The notes under the pieces were generated by a model that made no database searches, was not told where the DNA came from, and was given only the letters and a program-made list of their open reading frames with translations. A stretch of 64,000 bases of DNA, taken from NCBI RefSeq assembly GCF_000382285.1, contig NZ_KB907930.1:107541-171540 (forward strand), in the 5' to 3' direction. Of this stretch, positions 9,088 through 18,610 are shown one piece after another (position 1 is the stretch's first letter; each line of letters begins with the position of its first letter). A program made the position numbers and the translations under genes. The stretch comes from Solimonas variicoloris DSM 15731. GTDB lineage: Bacteria > Pseudomonadota > Gammaproteobacteria > Nevskiales > Nevskiaceae.

Positions 9088-10092
9088 TTACTTCAGCGGA
9101 CGGGACAGCGGAATCGACTGCACGCCGGATTCGCCGACGGCGAGCAGAACGTCGCCGTACGGCAGCACGCCGGACAGCGGCGTGCCGGCCGGTGACTGCA
9201 GCGTCTCGACCTTGCCGTCCGCCGCGACCGTCACGATCACGCCGTTGAGCCCGACCAGCACCTCGCCGTCGCCCGGCACCGCGGCGCCGCCGAACATCGA
9301 TGCGACGGTGCCGGCCTGCACCTGCGTCCACTTGCCCGAGCGCGCGTCGTCGCTGAGATAGACGTTGCCGCGCAGGCCGAACACGAGGGCGCCCTTTTCG
9401 CCGTGCGGCAGCACGCCGAAGTACGAGCCGTCGTACGGCGAGGCCTGCTTCTGCCAGCTGGCGCCGGCGTCGGTCGAGATCGCCATCAGGCCCTGCTCGC
9501 CGGCGATGAACAAATCGCCGTTGTTGAGCTTGGCGATCGCGTTCAGATGCAGCTCGTCTTCGTTGAAGCCGAGCGTGTCGACCTCGTTCCAGGTCGAGCC
9601 GGCGTCCGTGGTCTCCAGCATCAGGCCGTAGGCGCCGACCGCCAGAGCGCGCTGGGTGTCGAGCGCGAGCAGGCTCAGCACCGGCTTTTCGATCTCGGGC
9701 TGGAAGTTCTGCAGCTTCCAGGTGCGCCCGCCGTCCTCGGTGTGCAGGATCGCCGCGTCGTGGCCGGCGGCCCAGCCGTGCTGCGGGTCGGCGAACGCGA
9801 CCGTGGTCAGCGCCGCGCGCACCGGCACCTCGACCTGCGCCCAGTCCTTGCCGTTGTTGGAAACGAGGATCGCGCCGCGGTCACCGACGGCGATCAGGTG
9901 CGCGCCGGTGTTCTTGATGTCGAGCAGCAGCGACTGCGGCGTGCGCGGCATGATCTCGGCCGGCATCGGCTTGACCGCGGCCGGCTGCGGCGACGACTCG
10001 CCCGCCGCTTCGTCCTGCGCCCATGAGGCGCTGCCGGCCAGCACGCCGAGCGCGGCCGCAGCGGCGAATCTCCAAGCTCTCTTCACGTCCAT
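9088..10092 (-). CDS. Exported YCF48-family (photosystem II stability-like) beta-propeller
   Basis: The protein has 334 residues from the ATG at 10092, which gives a clean signal peptide (MDVKRAWRFAAAAALGVLAG then ASWA); a GTG 18 nt upstream is a weaker alternative. At least four BNR/YCF48-like blades are visible, each with a hydrophobic strand, a G-x-x-G turn and a T-x-D-x-G-x-T-W motif: GWAAGHDAAILHTEDGGRTW, ALAVGAYGLMLETTDAGSTW, LFIAGEQGLMAISTDAGASW. Predicted location is the periplasm or outer membrane. It lies 16 bp upstream of the RND gene. Proteins of this type regularly accompany RND plus DUF1329/DUF1302 genes; a role in substrate handling or complex assembly is inferred. Confidence 0.88.
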   Translation of the reverse strand: MDVKRAWRFAAAAALGVLAGSASWAQDEAAGESSPQPAAVKPMPAEIMPRTPQSLLLDIKNTGAHLIAVGDRGAILVSNNGKDWAQVEVPVRAALTTVAFADPQHGWAAGHDAAILHTEDGGRTWKLQNFQPEIEKPVLSLLALDTQRALAVGAYGLMLETTDAGSTWNEVDTLGFNEDELHLNAIAKLNNGDLFIAGEQGLMAISTDAGASWQKQASPYDGSYFGVLPHGEKGALVFGLRGNVYLSDDARSGKWTQVQAGTVASMFGGAAVPGDGEVLVGLNGVIVTVAADGKVETLQSPAGTPLSGVLPYGDVLLAVGESGVQSIPLSRPLK

Positions 10093-10162
10093 GAAACCCC
10101 CAAAACGCACGCGGCTGGCGCCGCCCGATTCTTACGATTCTTGAGACTGTCCGTTGCGGCGC

Positions 10163-11587
10163 TCAGCGCTGCGCATCACGGCTCAGTTTTCTGCCGCGCC
10201 GCGCGAGAGCGGACGGCCCGAAGTCGCCGGCTTCGATCGCGGGGTACGCGATCTCCGGGCCTTCGTTGTTGAGCGACTGGACAAGATAGCGGCCGCCCGG
10301 AAGATCGTACACCGTCTCCGCGACCGGCAGCTCGTACAGCCGGTCGTAGGCCATCACGCTGTGCGTCTCCTGCACCCGCCACAGCGCGTCGCGGTTGTCG
10401 TAGTTGTCGACCACGCGGATCTGCCAGCCGTCCTCGTCGAGATAGAAGCGGCGGTGGCGATAGAGGTGGCTGCTGCCGCGCTTGACCGTGGCATCGACCA
10501 CCCACACGCGGCGCCGCTCGTAGCGCGCCAGATCCGGGTTCAGATGATGGCGGCCGACCAGCTCGCGGTACGGCACGGCATCGCTGTGCAGCGCATAGCT
10601 GTTGGCCGGCACCAGCAGCTCCTGCTTGCCGATCAGCTTGAAGTCGTAGCGGTCGAGCGGTCCGGAATAGGCATCGATCTGGTCGTTGGTGCGCAGATCG
10701 TCGGTGCCGATGCCGGAGGTGTCGTAGCCGAGGTTCGGCACGCGCTGCGTATGCTCGGCGCCGGTGCCGAACTGCCACAGGTGACGGCCGAAATCGGCGG
10801 CGCGGGCGACATCCTCGATCAGCAGACCGGCGCCGGCCAGCCGTTCCGGCGCCTCGAGCCATTGCAGGCGCTGCGACAGCACGCCGCGCGCGGCGCTCAG
10901 CTCGTAACCCTCCTCGCCGTAATCGAAACGCAGCTGCTCGCGCAGTTGCACCTGCGAGAAGTCGCCGCTGGCGGCGACCGCGAACTGCGCCGACACGCGC
11001 TCGGTGACCAGCGGCCGCCAGCGCAGGCGGTGATTCCACATCGCCTCGACGCCGTTCGCCGGCAGCGGGAACGGCACCGCCGTCGCCGCCTTGTCGAGCG
11101 TGCCGTCGACCAGCACCGCGCGCGTCGCGTTGGCGAGCGCGGCGGCGTAGACCGGCGGCGGATTGGCGAAGCTGCGCCGCGTCGCAAACACGCGCATGCG
11201 ATAGCTGTCCGGGAACGCCGCGAACAGCGCGCGCTGCCCGGGCGTCAGCAGATCCTCGTACTGCGCCAGGTTCTCGGCGGTGACCACGTACAGCGGGCGA
11301 TCATCCGGATAGGGGTCGCAGTAGCGCCCGCGCGACGTCTCGAAGCACGGCGGCGGCGCCGTCAGGCCGCCGCTCCATGCCGGGATCGTGCCGCTGGCAT
11401 TGCCGGCGACTTCGGCGCCGAGCGGACTCAGGCGCGCGCCGAGCACGGCGGCGTCCTCCGGCGTGACATAGGCCCAGGCGGCCGACAGCATGCCGCCGAG
11501 CACGGCAGCGACGCAGAACCTCACTGTTAGCGGAGCCGTTCTTCTTGCTTTTGTCACGCCCCGGTCCACTTCTCGGATTCGGACCAT
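10163..11587 (-). CDS. DUF1329 outer-membrane lipoprotein-sorting-like protein
   Basis: The product has 474 residues from the ATG at 11587; a GTG at 11557 would give a shorter signal peptide (TKARRTAPLTVRFCVAAVLG...SAAWA) and is equally possible. Family hallmarks near the N-terminus are LSPLGAEVAGNASGTIPAW and GGLTAPP, followed by DPYPDDRPLYVVTAEN, and PANGVEAMWNHRLRWRP in the middle. The fold is thought to be LolA/LolB-like. DUF1329 genes usually stand next to DUF1302 (a large barrel) plus YCF48 and RND genes; DUF1302 is absent here. The gene is the first of this minus-strand operon, 70 bp from the YCF48 gene. Function is inferred to be lipid or hydrophobic-compound handling at the outer membrane. 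Confidence 0.88.
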   Translation of the reverse strand: MVRIREVDRGVTKARRTAPLTVRFCVAAVLGGMLSAAWAYVTPEDAAVLGARLSPLGAEVAGNASGTIPAWSGGLTAPPPCFETSRGRYCDPYPDDRPLYVVTAENLAQYEDLLTPGQRALFAAFPDSYRMRVFATRRSFANPPPVYAAALANATRAVLVDGTLDKAATAVPFPLPANGVEAMWNHRLRWRPLVTERVSAQFAVAASGDFSQVQLREQLRFDYGEEGYELSAARGVLSQRLQWLEAPERLAGAGLLIEDVARAADFGRHLWQFGTGAEHTQRVPNLGYDTSGIGTDDLRTNDQIDAYSGPLDRYDFKLIGKQELLVPANSYALHSDAVPYRELVGRHHLNPDLARYERRRVWVVDATVKRGSSHLYRHRRFYLDEDGWQIRVVDNYDNRDALWRVQETHSVMAYDRLYELPVAETVYDLPGGRYLVQSLNNEGPEIAYPAIEAGDFGPSALARRGRKLSRDAQR

Positions 11588-11714
11588 CTGCCGAGTGTAG
11601 GGCGGCATCGGGGCAGCAGCCATAGCCCGAGCGCAGCGGACGGCCGTCAGACCGGCAAAGCGTCGGCATCGCGCGCGCCGAAGCCCAGCGCAGCCGGCCG
11701 AACGCTACCCGCCT

Positions 11715-12458
11715 TCAGTCGCGCCAGATCAGCGTCGCCATGCGGCCGGTCTGCGGCGCGCGGCGGAACGAATAGAAGCGCGCGGCATCGGCGTAGGTGC
11801 AGAGGCCGCCGCCGTGCACGCGCGTCAGGCCGAGCGCCGCCAGCCGCAGGCGCGCCAGCTGGTAGAGATCGGCCATCCAGCGATCGCCCGATCGGCGCCG
11901 GAACGCCACGTCGGCCTGCGCCTGGCGCTCGACGAACGCCGCCCGCACTTCCGGACCGACCTCGAAATGCGCCGGGCCGATCGCAGCGCCGAGCCAGGCC
12001 AGCAGCCGCGACGGCGGACACGGCGCGCAGGCGACGGTCGCCTCGAGCACGCCGCCGGCGAGACCGCGCCAGCCGGCGTGCGCGGCGCCGATCCACGAGC
12101 CGTCGTCGGCGCAGAACAGCACCGGCAGGCAATCGGCGGTCAGAATCGCGCAGATCACGCCGGCCCGCGTCGTGGCGCTGGCGTCGGCCTCCGGCGCGGT
12201 GCCGTCGAGCGCCGCCGCGTCGACCACGGTCGTGCCATGCACCTGCCGCAGCCAGGCCGGCTCGGCCGGCAGGTCCAGCGCCGCGCGCAGCCGCGCGCGA
12301 TTGGCGGCGACCCGCTCGGGATCGTCGCCGGTGTTGCTGCCGAGATTGAGCGCCGCGCAGGGACCGCCGGAATCACCGCCGGCGCGCGTCGTCTGCAGCG
12401 CGTGCACGCCGGGCGGCGCCGGCCAGTCGGCGTGGACGAAGTCGAGCGGCGCCGGCAC
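11715..12458 (-). CDS. pgeF: Peptidoglycan editing factor / YfiH-type purine nucleoside phosphorylase (laccase domain)
   Basis: The protein has 247 residues, the normal family length. Conserved metal and active-site segments are visible: WLRQVHGTTVV, TADCLPVLFC (Cys) and GAAHAGWRGLAGG (His), then AAIGPAHFEVGPEV and a C-terminal GLCTYAD...FYSFRR. Members were once annotated as laccases or polyphenol oxidases; purified homologues act on purine nucleosides, and E. coli YfiH (PgeF) prevents misincorporation into peptidoglycan. It follows rluD by 8 bp, the same rluD-yfiH order found in E. coli, so an operon is likely. Confidence 0.93.
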   Translation of the reverse strand: MPAPLDFVHADWPAPPGVHALQTTRAGGDSGGPCAALNLGSNTGDDPERVAANRARLRAALDLPAEPAWLRQVHGTTVVDAAALDGTAPEADASATTRAGVICAILTADCLPVLFCADDGSWIGAAHAGWRGLAGGVLEATVACAPCPPSRLLAWLGAAIGPAHFEVGPEVRAAFVERQAQADVAFRRRSGDRWMADLYQLARLRLAALGLTRVHGGGLCTYADAARFYSFRRAPQTGRMATLIWRD

Positions 12459-12466
12459 GGCGGCGG

Positions 12467-13465
12467 CTACTTCAGCTCGCCGCGTGCATGCGCGCGCAGC
12501 AGCGCCAGCAGGTCCTGCATGTCGGCCGGCGGCTCGGCGACCGCGCCGATGCGCTTGCCGCTGCTCGGATGCGTGACTTCGAGCTCGCGCGCATGCAGCG
12601 CCTGGCGCGGGAAAGCCTTGAGCGTGTCGCGCAGCAGCGGCGGCAGGCCCGCGCCGCGCATCGGCCCGCCGTAGAGGAAGTCGCCGACGATCGGTTTGCG
12701 GATATGGGCCATGTGCACACGGATCTGGTGCGTGCGCCCGGTTTCGAGGCGCACGCGCACGTGCGTGTGCTGCGCGAAACGCTCGTGCACCCGGTAGTGC
12801 GTGACCGCCGGCCGGCCGTCGTCGACGACCGCCATTTTCAAGCGGTCGCGCGGATGGCGGCCGATCGGCGCGTCGATGGTGCCGCCGGCGATCATCTCGC
12901 CCTGCACGATGGCGTCGTACTCGCGCGTGAACTCGCGCCGCGCCAGCTCGTCGACCAGCTTGTGATGCGCTTTCAGCGTCAGCGCCACGACCAGCAGGCC
13001 CGAGGTGTCCTTGTCGAGGCGATGGACGATGCCGGCACGCGGCACCGCCGCGGTCTGCGGAAAATGGTGCAGCAGCGCGTTCTGCAGGGTACTGGCGCGC
13101 TGGCCGGCGCCCGGATGCACGGTCAGGCCGGCCGGCTTGTTGATGATGGCGATCGCCTTGTCGGCGTGCACGACCTCGATCGGGATGTCCTGCGGCTCGA
13201 CGCCGGTCTCCTGCTCGGGCTCGGCGTCGAGCTCGAGGTGGTCGCCGCCGGCGACCGGATGGCGCGTCTTCTGCTGGGCGACGCCGTTGACGCGCACGCG
13301 CCCGGCCTCGATCCAGCCCTGCAGACGGGCCCGCGAATAGGCGTCGAACAGCTTGGCGCAGGCGACGTCGAGCCGGCTGCCGTCAAGCGACTCGGGAACC
13401 TCGGCGCTCAGATGCAGGTCTTCTTCGTCCGCGGATGCGGGGCTCAAGCTATACTCCTGGGACAT
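12467..13465 (-). CDS. rluD: 23S rRNA pseudouridine(1911/1915/1917) synthase
   Basis: The product has 332 residues from the ATG at 13465; another in-frame ATG lies at 13483. The N-terminal S4 domain (SRARLQGWIEAGRVRVNG) is followed by the RluA-type catalytic domain with the catalytic Asp in GIVHRLDKDTSGLLVVA. Later family motifs are RHPRDRLKMAV and the substrate-loop segment RVRLETGRTHQIRVHMAHI. It modifies helix 69 of the large ribosomal subunit. The gene is divergent from bamD with the starts about 20 bp apart, an arrangement common in gammaproteobacteria, so the bamD promoter must lie inside the rluD 5' end. Confidence 0.95.
   Translation of the reverse strand: MSQEYSLSPASADEEDLHLSAEVPESLDGSRLDVACAKLFDAYSRARLQGWIEAGRVRVNGVAQQKTRHPVAGGDHLELDAEPEQETGVEPQDIPIEVVHADKAIAIINKPAGLTVHPGAGQRASTLQNALLHHFPQTAAVPRAGIVHRLDKDTSGLLVVALTLKAHHKLVDELARREFTREYDAIVQGEMIAGGTIDAPIGRHPRDRLKMAVVDDGRPAVTHYRVHERFAQHTHVRVRLETGRTHQIRVHMAHIRKPIVGDFLYGGPMRGAGLPPLLRDTLKAFPRQALHARELEVTHPSSGKRIGAVAEPPADMQDLLALLRAHARGELK
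13450..13455 (+). promoter_or_regulatory. Candidate -10 element for bamD
   Basis: TATACT lies 31 bp before the bamD start, inside the rluD 5' end. No convincing -35 hexamer is visible 16-18 bp upstream. It is proposed only because the divergent starts leave no other room for a promoter. Confidence 0.35.
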
Positions 13466-13485
13466 CGCTCGATGTTTGGCCATCA

Positions 13486-14370
13486 ATGAAATTCAGATAT
13501 TTTGCCGTGGCGCTGGCCGCCGTCGGCCTTGTCGCGTGCAGTTCCAATCCAGACAAGGCGCCGACGCGGAACCCGTTCAAGCCTGATGAGGTGTCGCAGC
13601 GCGAACAGCGTCTGCAGGCCGGCCAATTGTACGCGGCGGCGCGCGATGCGCTGGATTCGGCCGACTACAACACCGCGATCCAGCGCTACACGACGCTGGC
13701 GACCCGCTTTCCGTTCACCGACTACGCGGTGCAGGGACAGCTCGAGAAAGTCTACGCCGAGTACCGCTCGTACAAGTCGGACGAGGCGCTGACCGACGCC
13801 GACCGCTTCCTGCGCGACTACCCGCGCCACCCGAACGCCGACTACATCCAGTACCTCAAGGGCCTGGTCAACTTCGAGCGCGACCGCGGCTTCGAGGCCA
13901 TGCTCGGCGCCGACATCTCGAAGCGCGACGTCACCAATCTGCGCCGTGCGTTCGACGACTTCCAGCTGCTGGCCCAGAAGTACCCGAGCAGCAAGTACGT
14001 CGGCGACGCGCGCCTGCGCATGATCAACCTGCGCAATCGCATCGCCGACCATGAAATGACCGTGGTGCGCTACTACATGCGCCGCGGCGCGTACATCGCC
14101 GCCGCCAAGCGTGCCGAGCAGATCGTCGCGCAGTACCCGGGCTCGCCGATCACCGTCGAGGCGCTCGCCGCGCTTGAGAAGGCGTATCGCAGCATCGGCC
14201 TCAACGATCAGGCCGACGACGCTCACAAGCTGTATCAGGCGTACATGAACCCGAACTGGGCAGCGCCGGCCGAAGCGCTGCCGCCGGCCCGCCCGGCGCC
14301 GGCCACTCCGGCGCCCGCGCCGGAGGCGCCGCAAGCACCGGCTTCGCAGAACCTGCCGTCGTCGTCCTGA
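13486..14370 (+). CDS. bamD: Outer membrane protein assembly factor BamD
   Basis: The lipoprotein has 294 residues. The ATG at 13486 is chosen because it gives a short signal peptide with lipobox LVAC (MKFRYFAVALAAVGLVAC); the frame upstream is not signal-like. TPR-type helices follow (LYAAARDALDSADYNTAIQR, NADYIQYLKGLVNFERDRGF, SKYVGDARLRMINLRNRIAD), matching the five-TPR BamD fold. The C-terminus is a Pro/Ala-rich low-complexity tail of about 45 residues, longer than in E. coli BamD (245 aa). The protein is an essential part of the BAM complex that inserts barrel proteins. It is divergent from rluD and ends at a strong bidirectional terminator. Confidence 0.95.
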   Translation: MKFRYFAVALAAVGLVACSSNPDKAPTRNPFKPDEVSQREQRLQAGQLYAAARDALDSADYNTAIQRYTTLATRFPFTDYAVQGQLEKVYAEYRSYKSDEALTDADRFLRDYPRHPNADYIQYLKGLVNFERDRGFEAMLGADISKRDVTNLRRAFDDFQLLAQKYPSSKYVGDARLRMINLRNRIADHEMTVVRYYMRRGAYIAAAKRAEQIVAQYPGSPITVEALAALEKAYRSIGLNDQADDAHKLYQAYMNPNWAAPAEALPPARPAPATPAPAPEAPQAPASQNLPSSS

Positions 14371-14393
14371 AGCCGCCGACCGCCTTCAAAGCG

Positions 14394-14433
14394 CCAACGA
14401 AAATGCCCGCCTGATGGCGGGCATTTTCGTTGG
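14394..14433. terminator. Perfect bidirectional terminator between bamD and nadE
   Basis: Arms at 14394-14411 and 14416-14433 are 18-bp perfect inverted repeats around the loop TGAT. The stem has a GC core (GCCCGCC/GGCGGGC) flanked by AAAA and TTTT tracts that sit inside the arms, so each strand carries a U tract in the right place for either direction. It lies between convergent bamD and nadE. Confidence 0.92.
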
Positions 14434-14452
14434 TGGCCGGCGCCGCGGCGGT

Positions 14453-16096
14453 TCAGATGTCGCCGTAGACGGCCGTGATCGGATAACGGCGCTCGCGACC
14501 GAACGCGCAGCGCGTGACCTTCGGCCCCGGCGGCGCCTGACGGCGCTTGTACTCGGAGCGGCGCACGAGGCCGGCGACGCGCTTGACGGTCGCCTCGTCG
14601 AACCCGCGCGCGACGATTTCGGGGATCGACAGCTGGTTCTCGACATACAGTTCGAGGAGCGGGTCGAGCACCTCGTACGGCGGCAGCGAGTCCGAATCTT
14701 TCTGATCCGGCCGCAGCTCGGCGCTCGGCGGACGCGTGATGACGCGCTCCGGGATCACCGGCCGGCCGGCCGGCGCCAGCGTGTTGCGATACACGGCGAG
14801 CCGGTAGACCAGCGTCTTGTAGACGTCTTTGATCGGCGCAAAGCCGCCGCACATGTCGCCGTACAGCGTCGAGTAGCCAACCGCCATCTCGCTCTTGTTG
14901 CCGGTGGTCAGCACCACGTGGCCGAACTTGTTCGACAGCGCCATCAGCAGCACGCCGCGCGAGCGCGACTGGATGTTCTCCTCGGTGAGGTCGACCGGCT
15001 TGCCGGCGAAGGCTTCGGCCAGCGTGCCGGTGAAGGCCTCGAAGGCCGGCTCGATCGGCAGCAGCGAGTAGCGGATGCCGAGCGCCTCGGCCTCGAGGCG
15101 CGCGTCGTCGTTGGACATGCCGGCGGTGTAGCGTGAGGGCAGCGACACGCCCCAGACGCGGTCGGCGCCGAGGGCGTCGGCCGCGATCGTCGCGACCAGC
15201 GCCGAGTCGATGCCGCCGGACAGGCCGATCAGCGCGCCCGGAAAACCGTTGCGGTTGACGTAGTCGCGCACCGACTGCACCAGTCCGCGATAAACGATGG
15301 CCTCGAGCGGCTGTTCGTCGCGCCGCACTCCGTCCTGCCAGCGACCGTCGGCGAAGCGCAGCGCGAACACGCCCTCCTCGAACAGCGGCGCCGAGAACGC
15401 CAGCCCGCCGTCGCCGTCGACGGCCGTCGAGTCGCCGTCGAACAGCACTTCATCCTGACCGCCGACGCAGTTCACGTAGGCGATCGGCAGGCCCGATTCG
15501 GCGGCGCGCGAGTCGAACACGCGGCGCCGCGCCGCGGTCTTGCCGATGTCGAACGGCGAGGCGTTGATATTGATCAGCAGCTGGGCGCCGGCCTTGGCGG
15601 CCAGCGCCGCCGGATTCGGTCCCCACAGATCCTCGCAGATGCAGAGCCCGACGCGCAGGCCGTTCTGCTCGAACACCAGCGTGCCGCCGCGGCCGGCGCG
15701 GAAGTGGCGACGCTCATCGAACACGCCGTAGTTCGGCAGCAGCTGCTTGCGCGTGCGGGCGAGGACGCGGCCGTCGCGGATCACGTAGGCGGCGTTGTAG
15801 ATGACGCGCTCGCCGGCCTCGTCGGCGTACTCCGGCAGCCCGACGATGACGGTGATGCCGCGCACCTCGTCGAGCAGGCGCTGCACACCTTCGGCGATCA
15901 CGCGCGGCATCGCCGAACGCAGCAGCAGATCGTCGGGCGGATAGCCGATCAGCGACAGCTCGGGCGTCGCGACCAGATCGGCCTTGAGCACGTCGCGCGC
16001 GTGCGTCGCGGCGTCGATGATCTTCTGGACGTTGCCTTCGACGTCGCCGACCCAGAGGTTGAGCTGCGCGAGCGCGAGTTTGAGTGTGTTCGACAT
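14453..16096 (-). CDS. nadE: Glutamine-dependent NAD+ synthetase
   Basis: The enzyme has 547 residues and two domains. The N-terminal nitrilase-type glutaminase has the triad Glu in LVATPELSLIGYPP, Lys in ARTRKQLLPNYG and Cys in GLCICEDLWGP. The C-terminal synthetase has the pyrophosphatase loop GLSGGIDSALVATIA and LTTGNKSEMAVGYSTLYGDM. It makes NAD+ from nicotinate adenine dinucleotide, using ammonia from glutamine. The nadD gene, the preceding step, is elsewhere in this window at 44484. It lies downstream of sucCD on the same strand, but an intrinsic terminator separates them. Confidence 0.96.
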   Translation of the reverse strand: MSNTLKLALAQLNLWVGDVEGNVQKIIDAATHARDVLKADLVATPELSLIGYPPDDLLLRSAMPRVIAEGVQRLLDEVRGITVIVGLPEYADEAGERVIYNAAYVIRDGRVLARTRKQLLPNYGVFDERRHFRAGRGGTLVFEQNGLRVGLCICEDLWGPNPAALAAKAGAQLLININASPFDIGKTAARRRVFDSRAAESGLPIAYVNCVGGQDEVLFDGDSTAVDGDGGLAFSAPLFEEGVFALRFADGRWQDGVRRDEQPLEAIVYRGLVQSVRDYVNRNGFPGALIGLSGGIDSALVATIAADALGADRVWGVSLPSRYTAGMSNDDARLEAEALGIRYSLLPIEPAFEAFTGTLAEAFAGKPVDLTEENIQSRSRGVLLMALSNKFGHVVLTTGNKSEMAVGYSTLYGDMCGGFAPIKDVYKTLVYRLAVYRNTLAPAGRPVIPERVITRPPSAELRPDQKDSDSLPPYEVLDPLLELYVENQLSIPEIVARGFDEATVKRVAGLVRRSEYKRRQAPPGPKVTRCAFGRERRYPITAVYGDI

Positions 16097-16121
16097 GGAT
16101 GTGACTTTAGCGTGGAAAACG

Positions 16122-16147
16122 AAACGGCGGCCCGGAGGCCGCCGTTT
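16122..16147 (-). terminator. Terminator downstream of sucCD
   Basis: Arms AAACGGCGGCC (16122-16132) and GGCCGCCGTTT (16137-16147) form an 11-bp perfect stem with a 4-nt loop. On the minus strand it is followed by CGTTTTCC. It lies in the 75-bp gap between the sucD stop and the nadE start. Confidence 0.8.
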
Positions 16148-16171
16148 CTCACACCTGCGATGAAGCGTCGC

Positions 16172-17047
16172 TTACTTGAGCAGCGACAGCATCGCCGCGC
16201 CGAGGTCGGCCGGCGAGCGCACCGTCTTGACGCCGGCCGCTTCGAGCGCCGCGAACTTCTCGTCCGCCGTGCCCTTGCCGCCGGCGATGATCGCGCCGGC
16301 ATGGCCCATGCGCTTGCCCGGCGGCGCGGTGACGCCGGCGATGTAGGCGACCACCGGCTTCTTGACGTTGCCCTTGATGTAGGCCGCCGCCTCTTCCTCG
16401 GAAGAGCCGCCGATTTCGCCGACCATGATGATGCCTTCGGTCTCCGGATCCTTCTCGAACAGCGAGATCACGTCGATGAAGCCCATGCCGCGGACCGGAT
16501 CGCCGCCGATGCCGACGCAGGTCGACTGGCCGAGACCGTTCTGCGTGGTCTGGTAGACGGTTTCATAGGTCAGCGTGCCCGAGCGCGAGACGACGCCGAT
16601 CTTGCCCGGCTTGTGGATGTGACCCGGCATGATGCCGATCTTGCACTGTCCCGGCGTGATGACGCCCGGGCAGTTCGGGCCGACCAGCACGGCGTCCGGA
16701 TACTCGGCGCGCAGCGTGGCCTTGACCTTGATCATGTCGTTGACCGGGATGCCTTCGGTGATGCAGATGATCACCTTGATGCCGGCATCGGCGGCTTCGA
16801 GGATCGCGTCCGCGGCGCCCGGCGCCGGCACGTAGATCATCGTCGCATCGGCGCCGGTGGCACTGACCGCGTCGTGCGCAGTGTTGAAGACCGGCAGGTT
16901 CAGATGCGTGCCGCCGCCCTTGCCCGGCGAGACGCCGCCGACCATCTTGGTGCCGTAGGCGATCGCCTGTTCGGAGTGGAAGGTGCCCTGCTTGCCGGTG
17001 AAGCCCTGGCAGATGACCTTGGTGTTCTTGTCGATGAGGATGGACAT
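16172..17047 (-). CDS. sucD: Succinyl-CoA synthetase alpha subunit
   Basis: The product has 291 residues, the usual length. The CoA-binding Rossmann domain starts with [19 protein letters not shown]. The ligase motif [20 protein letters not shown] is followed by SRSGTLTYE, and the phosphorylated histidine lies in [17 protein letters not shown]. It pairs with SucC 3 bp upstream in the TCA-cycle enzyme that turns succinyl-CoA into succinate with formation of ATP or GTP. sucAB and lpd are not in this window. Confidence 0.97.
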   Translation of the reverse strand: MSILIDKNTKVICQGFTGKQGTFHSEQAIAYGTKMVGGVSPGKGGGTHLNLPVFNTAHDAVSATGADATMIYVPAPGAADAILEAADAGIKVIICITEGIPVNDMIKVKATLRAEYPDAVLVGPNCPGVITPGQCKIGIMPGHIHKPGKIGVVSRSGTLTYETVYQTTQNGLGQSTCVGIGGDPVRGMGFIDVISLFEKDPETEGIIMVGEIGGSSEEEAAAYIKGNVKKPVVAYIAGVTAPPGKRMGHAGAIIAGGKGTADEKFAALEAAGVKTVRSPADLGAAMLSLLK

Positions 17048-17050
17048 GTC

Positions 17051-18217
<1,167 letters not shown>

Positions 18218-18350
18218 TGCGTTGTTAACCGATTGGGGCGTGCGTAGCGCGCGGCATTCTCGCCCAGAGCATGGGCGGGACGCAAAAATCATTGGCCGTG
18301 CCGGCCGGTGGCTCCCGGCCGGGCGGCCGCCGGCCGCGACGCGGCGGCGA

Positions 18351-18356
18351 TAGAAT
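18351..18356 (+). promoter_or_regulatory. Candidate -10 element for PP0621-pilS-pilR
   Basis: TAGAAT lies 30 bp before the PP0621 start in an otherwise GC-rich divergent region. No strong -35 hexamer is visible, so this is only a candidate. Confidence 0.35.
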
Positions 18357-18385
18357 GCCGCTTCCGCCTGCCGGCTTTAGCGTCG

Positions 18386-18607
18386 ATGAATCTCTTCCGC
18401 CTCCTGCTGCTCGGTGCAGCCCTGTACATCGTCTGGCGCCTGGTGTCGGTGGCGCGGCGCGCCGCCACGCAGCAGCGGCCGCCGGCACCGCGCCCGCCGC
18501 CGCCGTCCGCGCATTACGAACCGATGGCGCGCTGCGCCCGCTGCAGCACCTACCTGCCGGCCGGCTCGCTGTCACGCGCCGGACTCTGCGGTCGCTGCAG
18601 CGAATAA
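18386..18607 (+). CDS. PP0621 family small membrane-anchored zinc-ribbon-like protein
   Basis: The product has 73 residues. The ATG at 18386 starts a hydrophobic helix (MNLFRLLLLGAALYIVWRLV), followed by a Pro-rich linker and two CxxC knuckles, CARC and CGRC, at the C-terminus. This matches the PP0621 family: an N-terminal anchor plus a small Cys-pair module of unknown function. It is directly upstream of pilS (3 bp gap), so it may be cotranscribed with the type IV pilus two-component pair. Its role is unknown. Confidence 0.8.
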   Translation: MNLFRLLLLGAALYIVWRLVSVARRAATQQRPPAPRPPPPSAHYEPMARCARCSTYLPAGSLSRAGLCGRCSE

Positions 18608-18610
18608 GCG

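Noticed and set aside
6249..9248. A 999-codon plus-strand open frame opposite the RND exporter
   Set aside because: Its composition is typical of an antisense shadow (Arg/His/Asp/Gln), and the minus strand encodes a clear RND protein.
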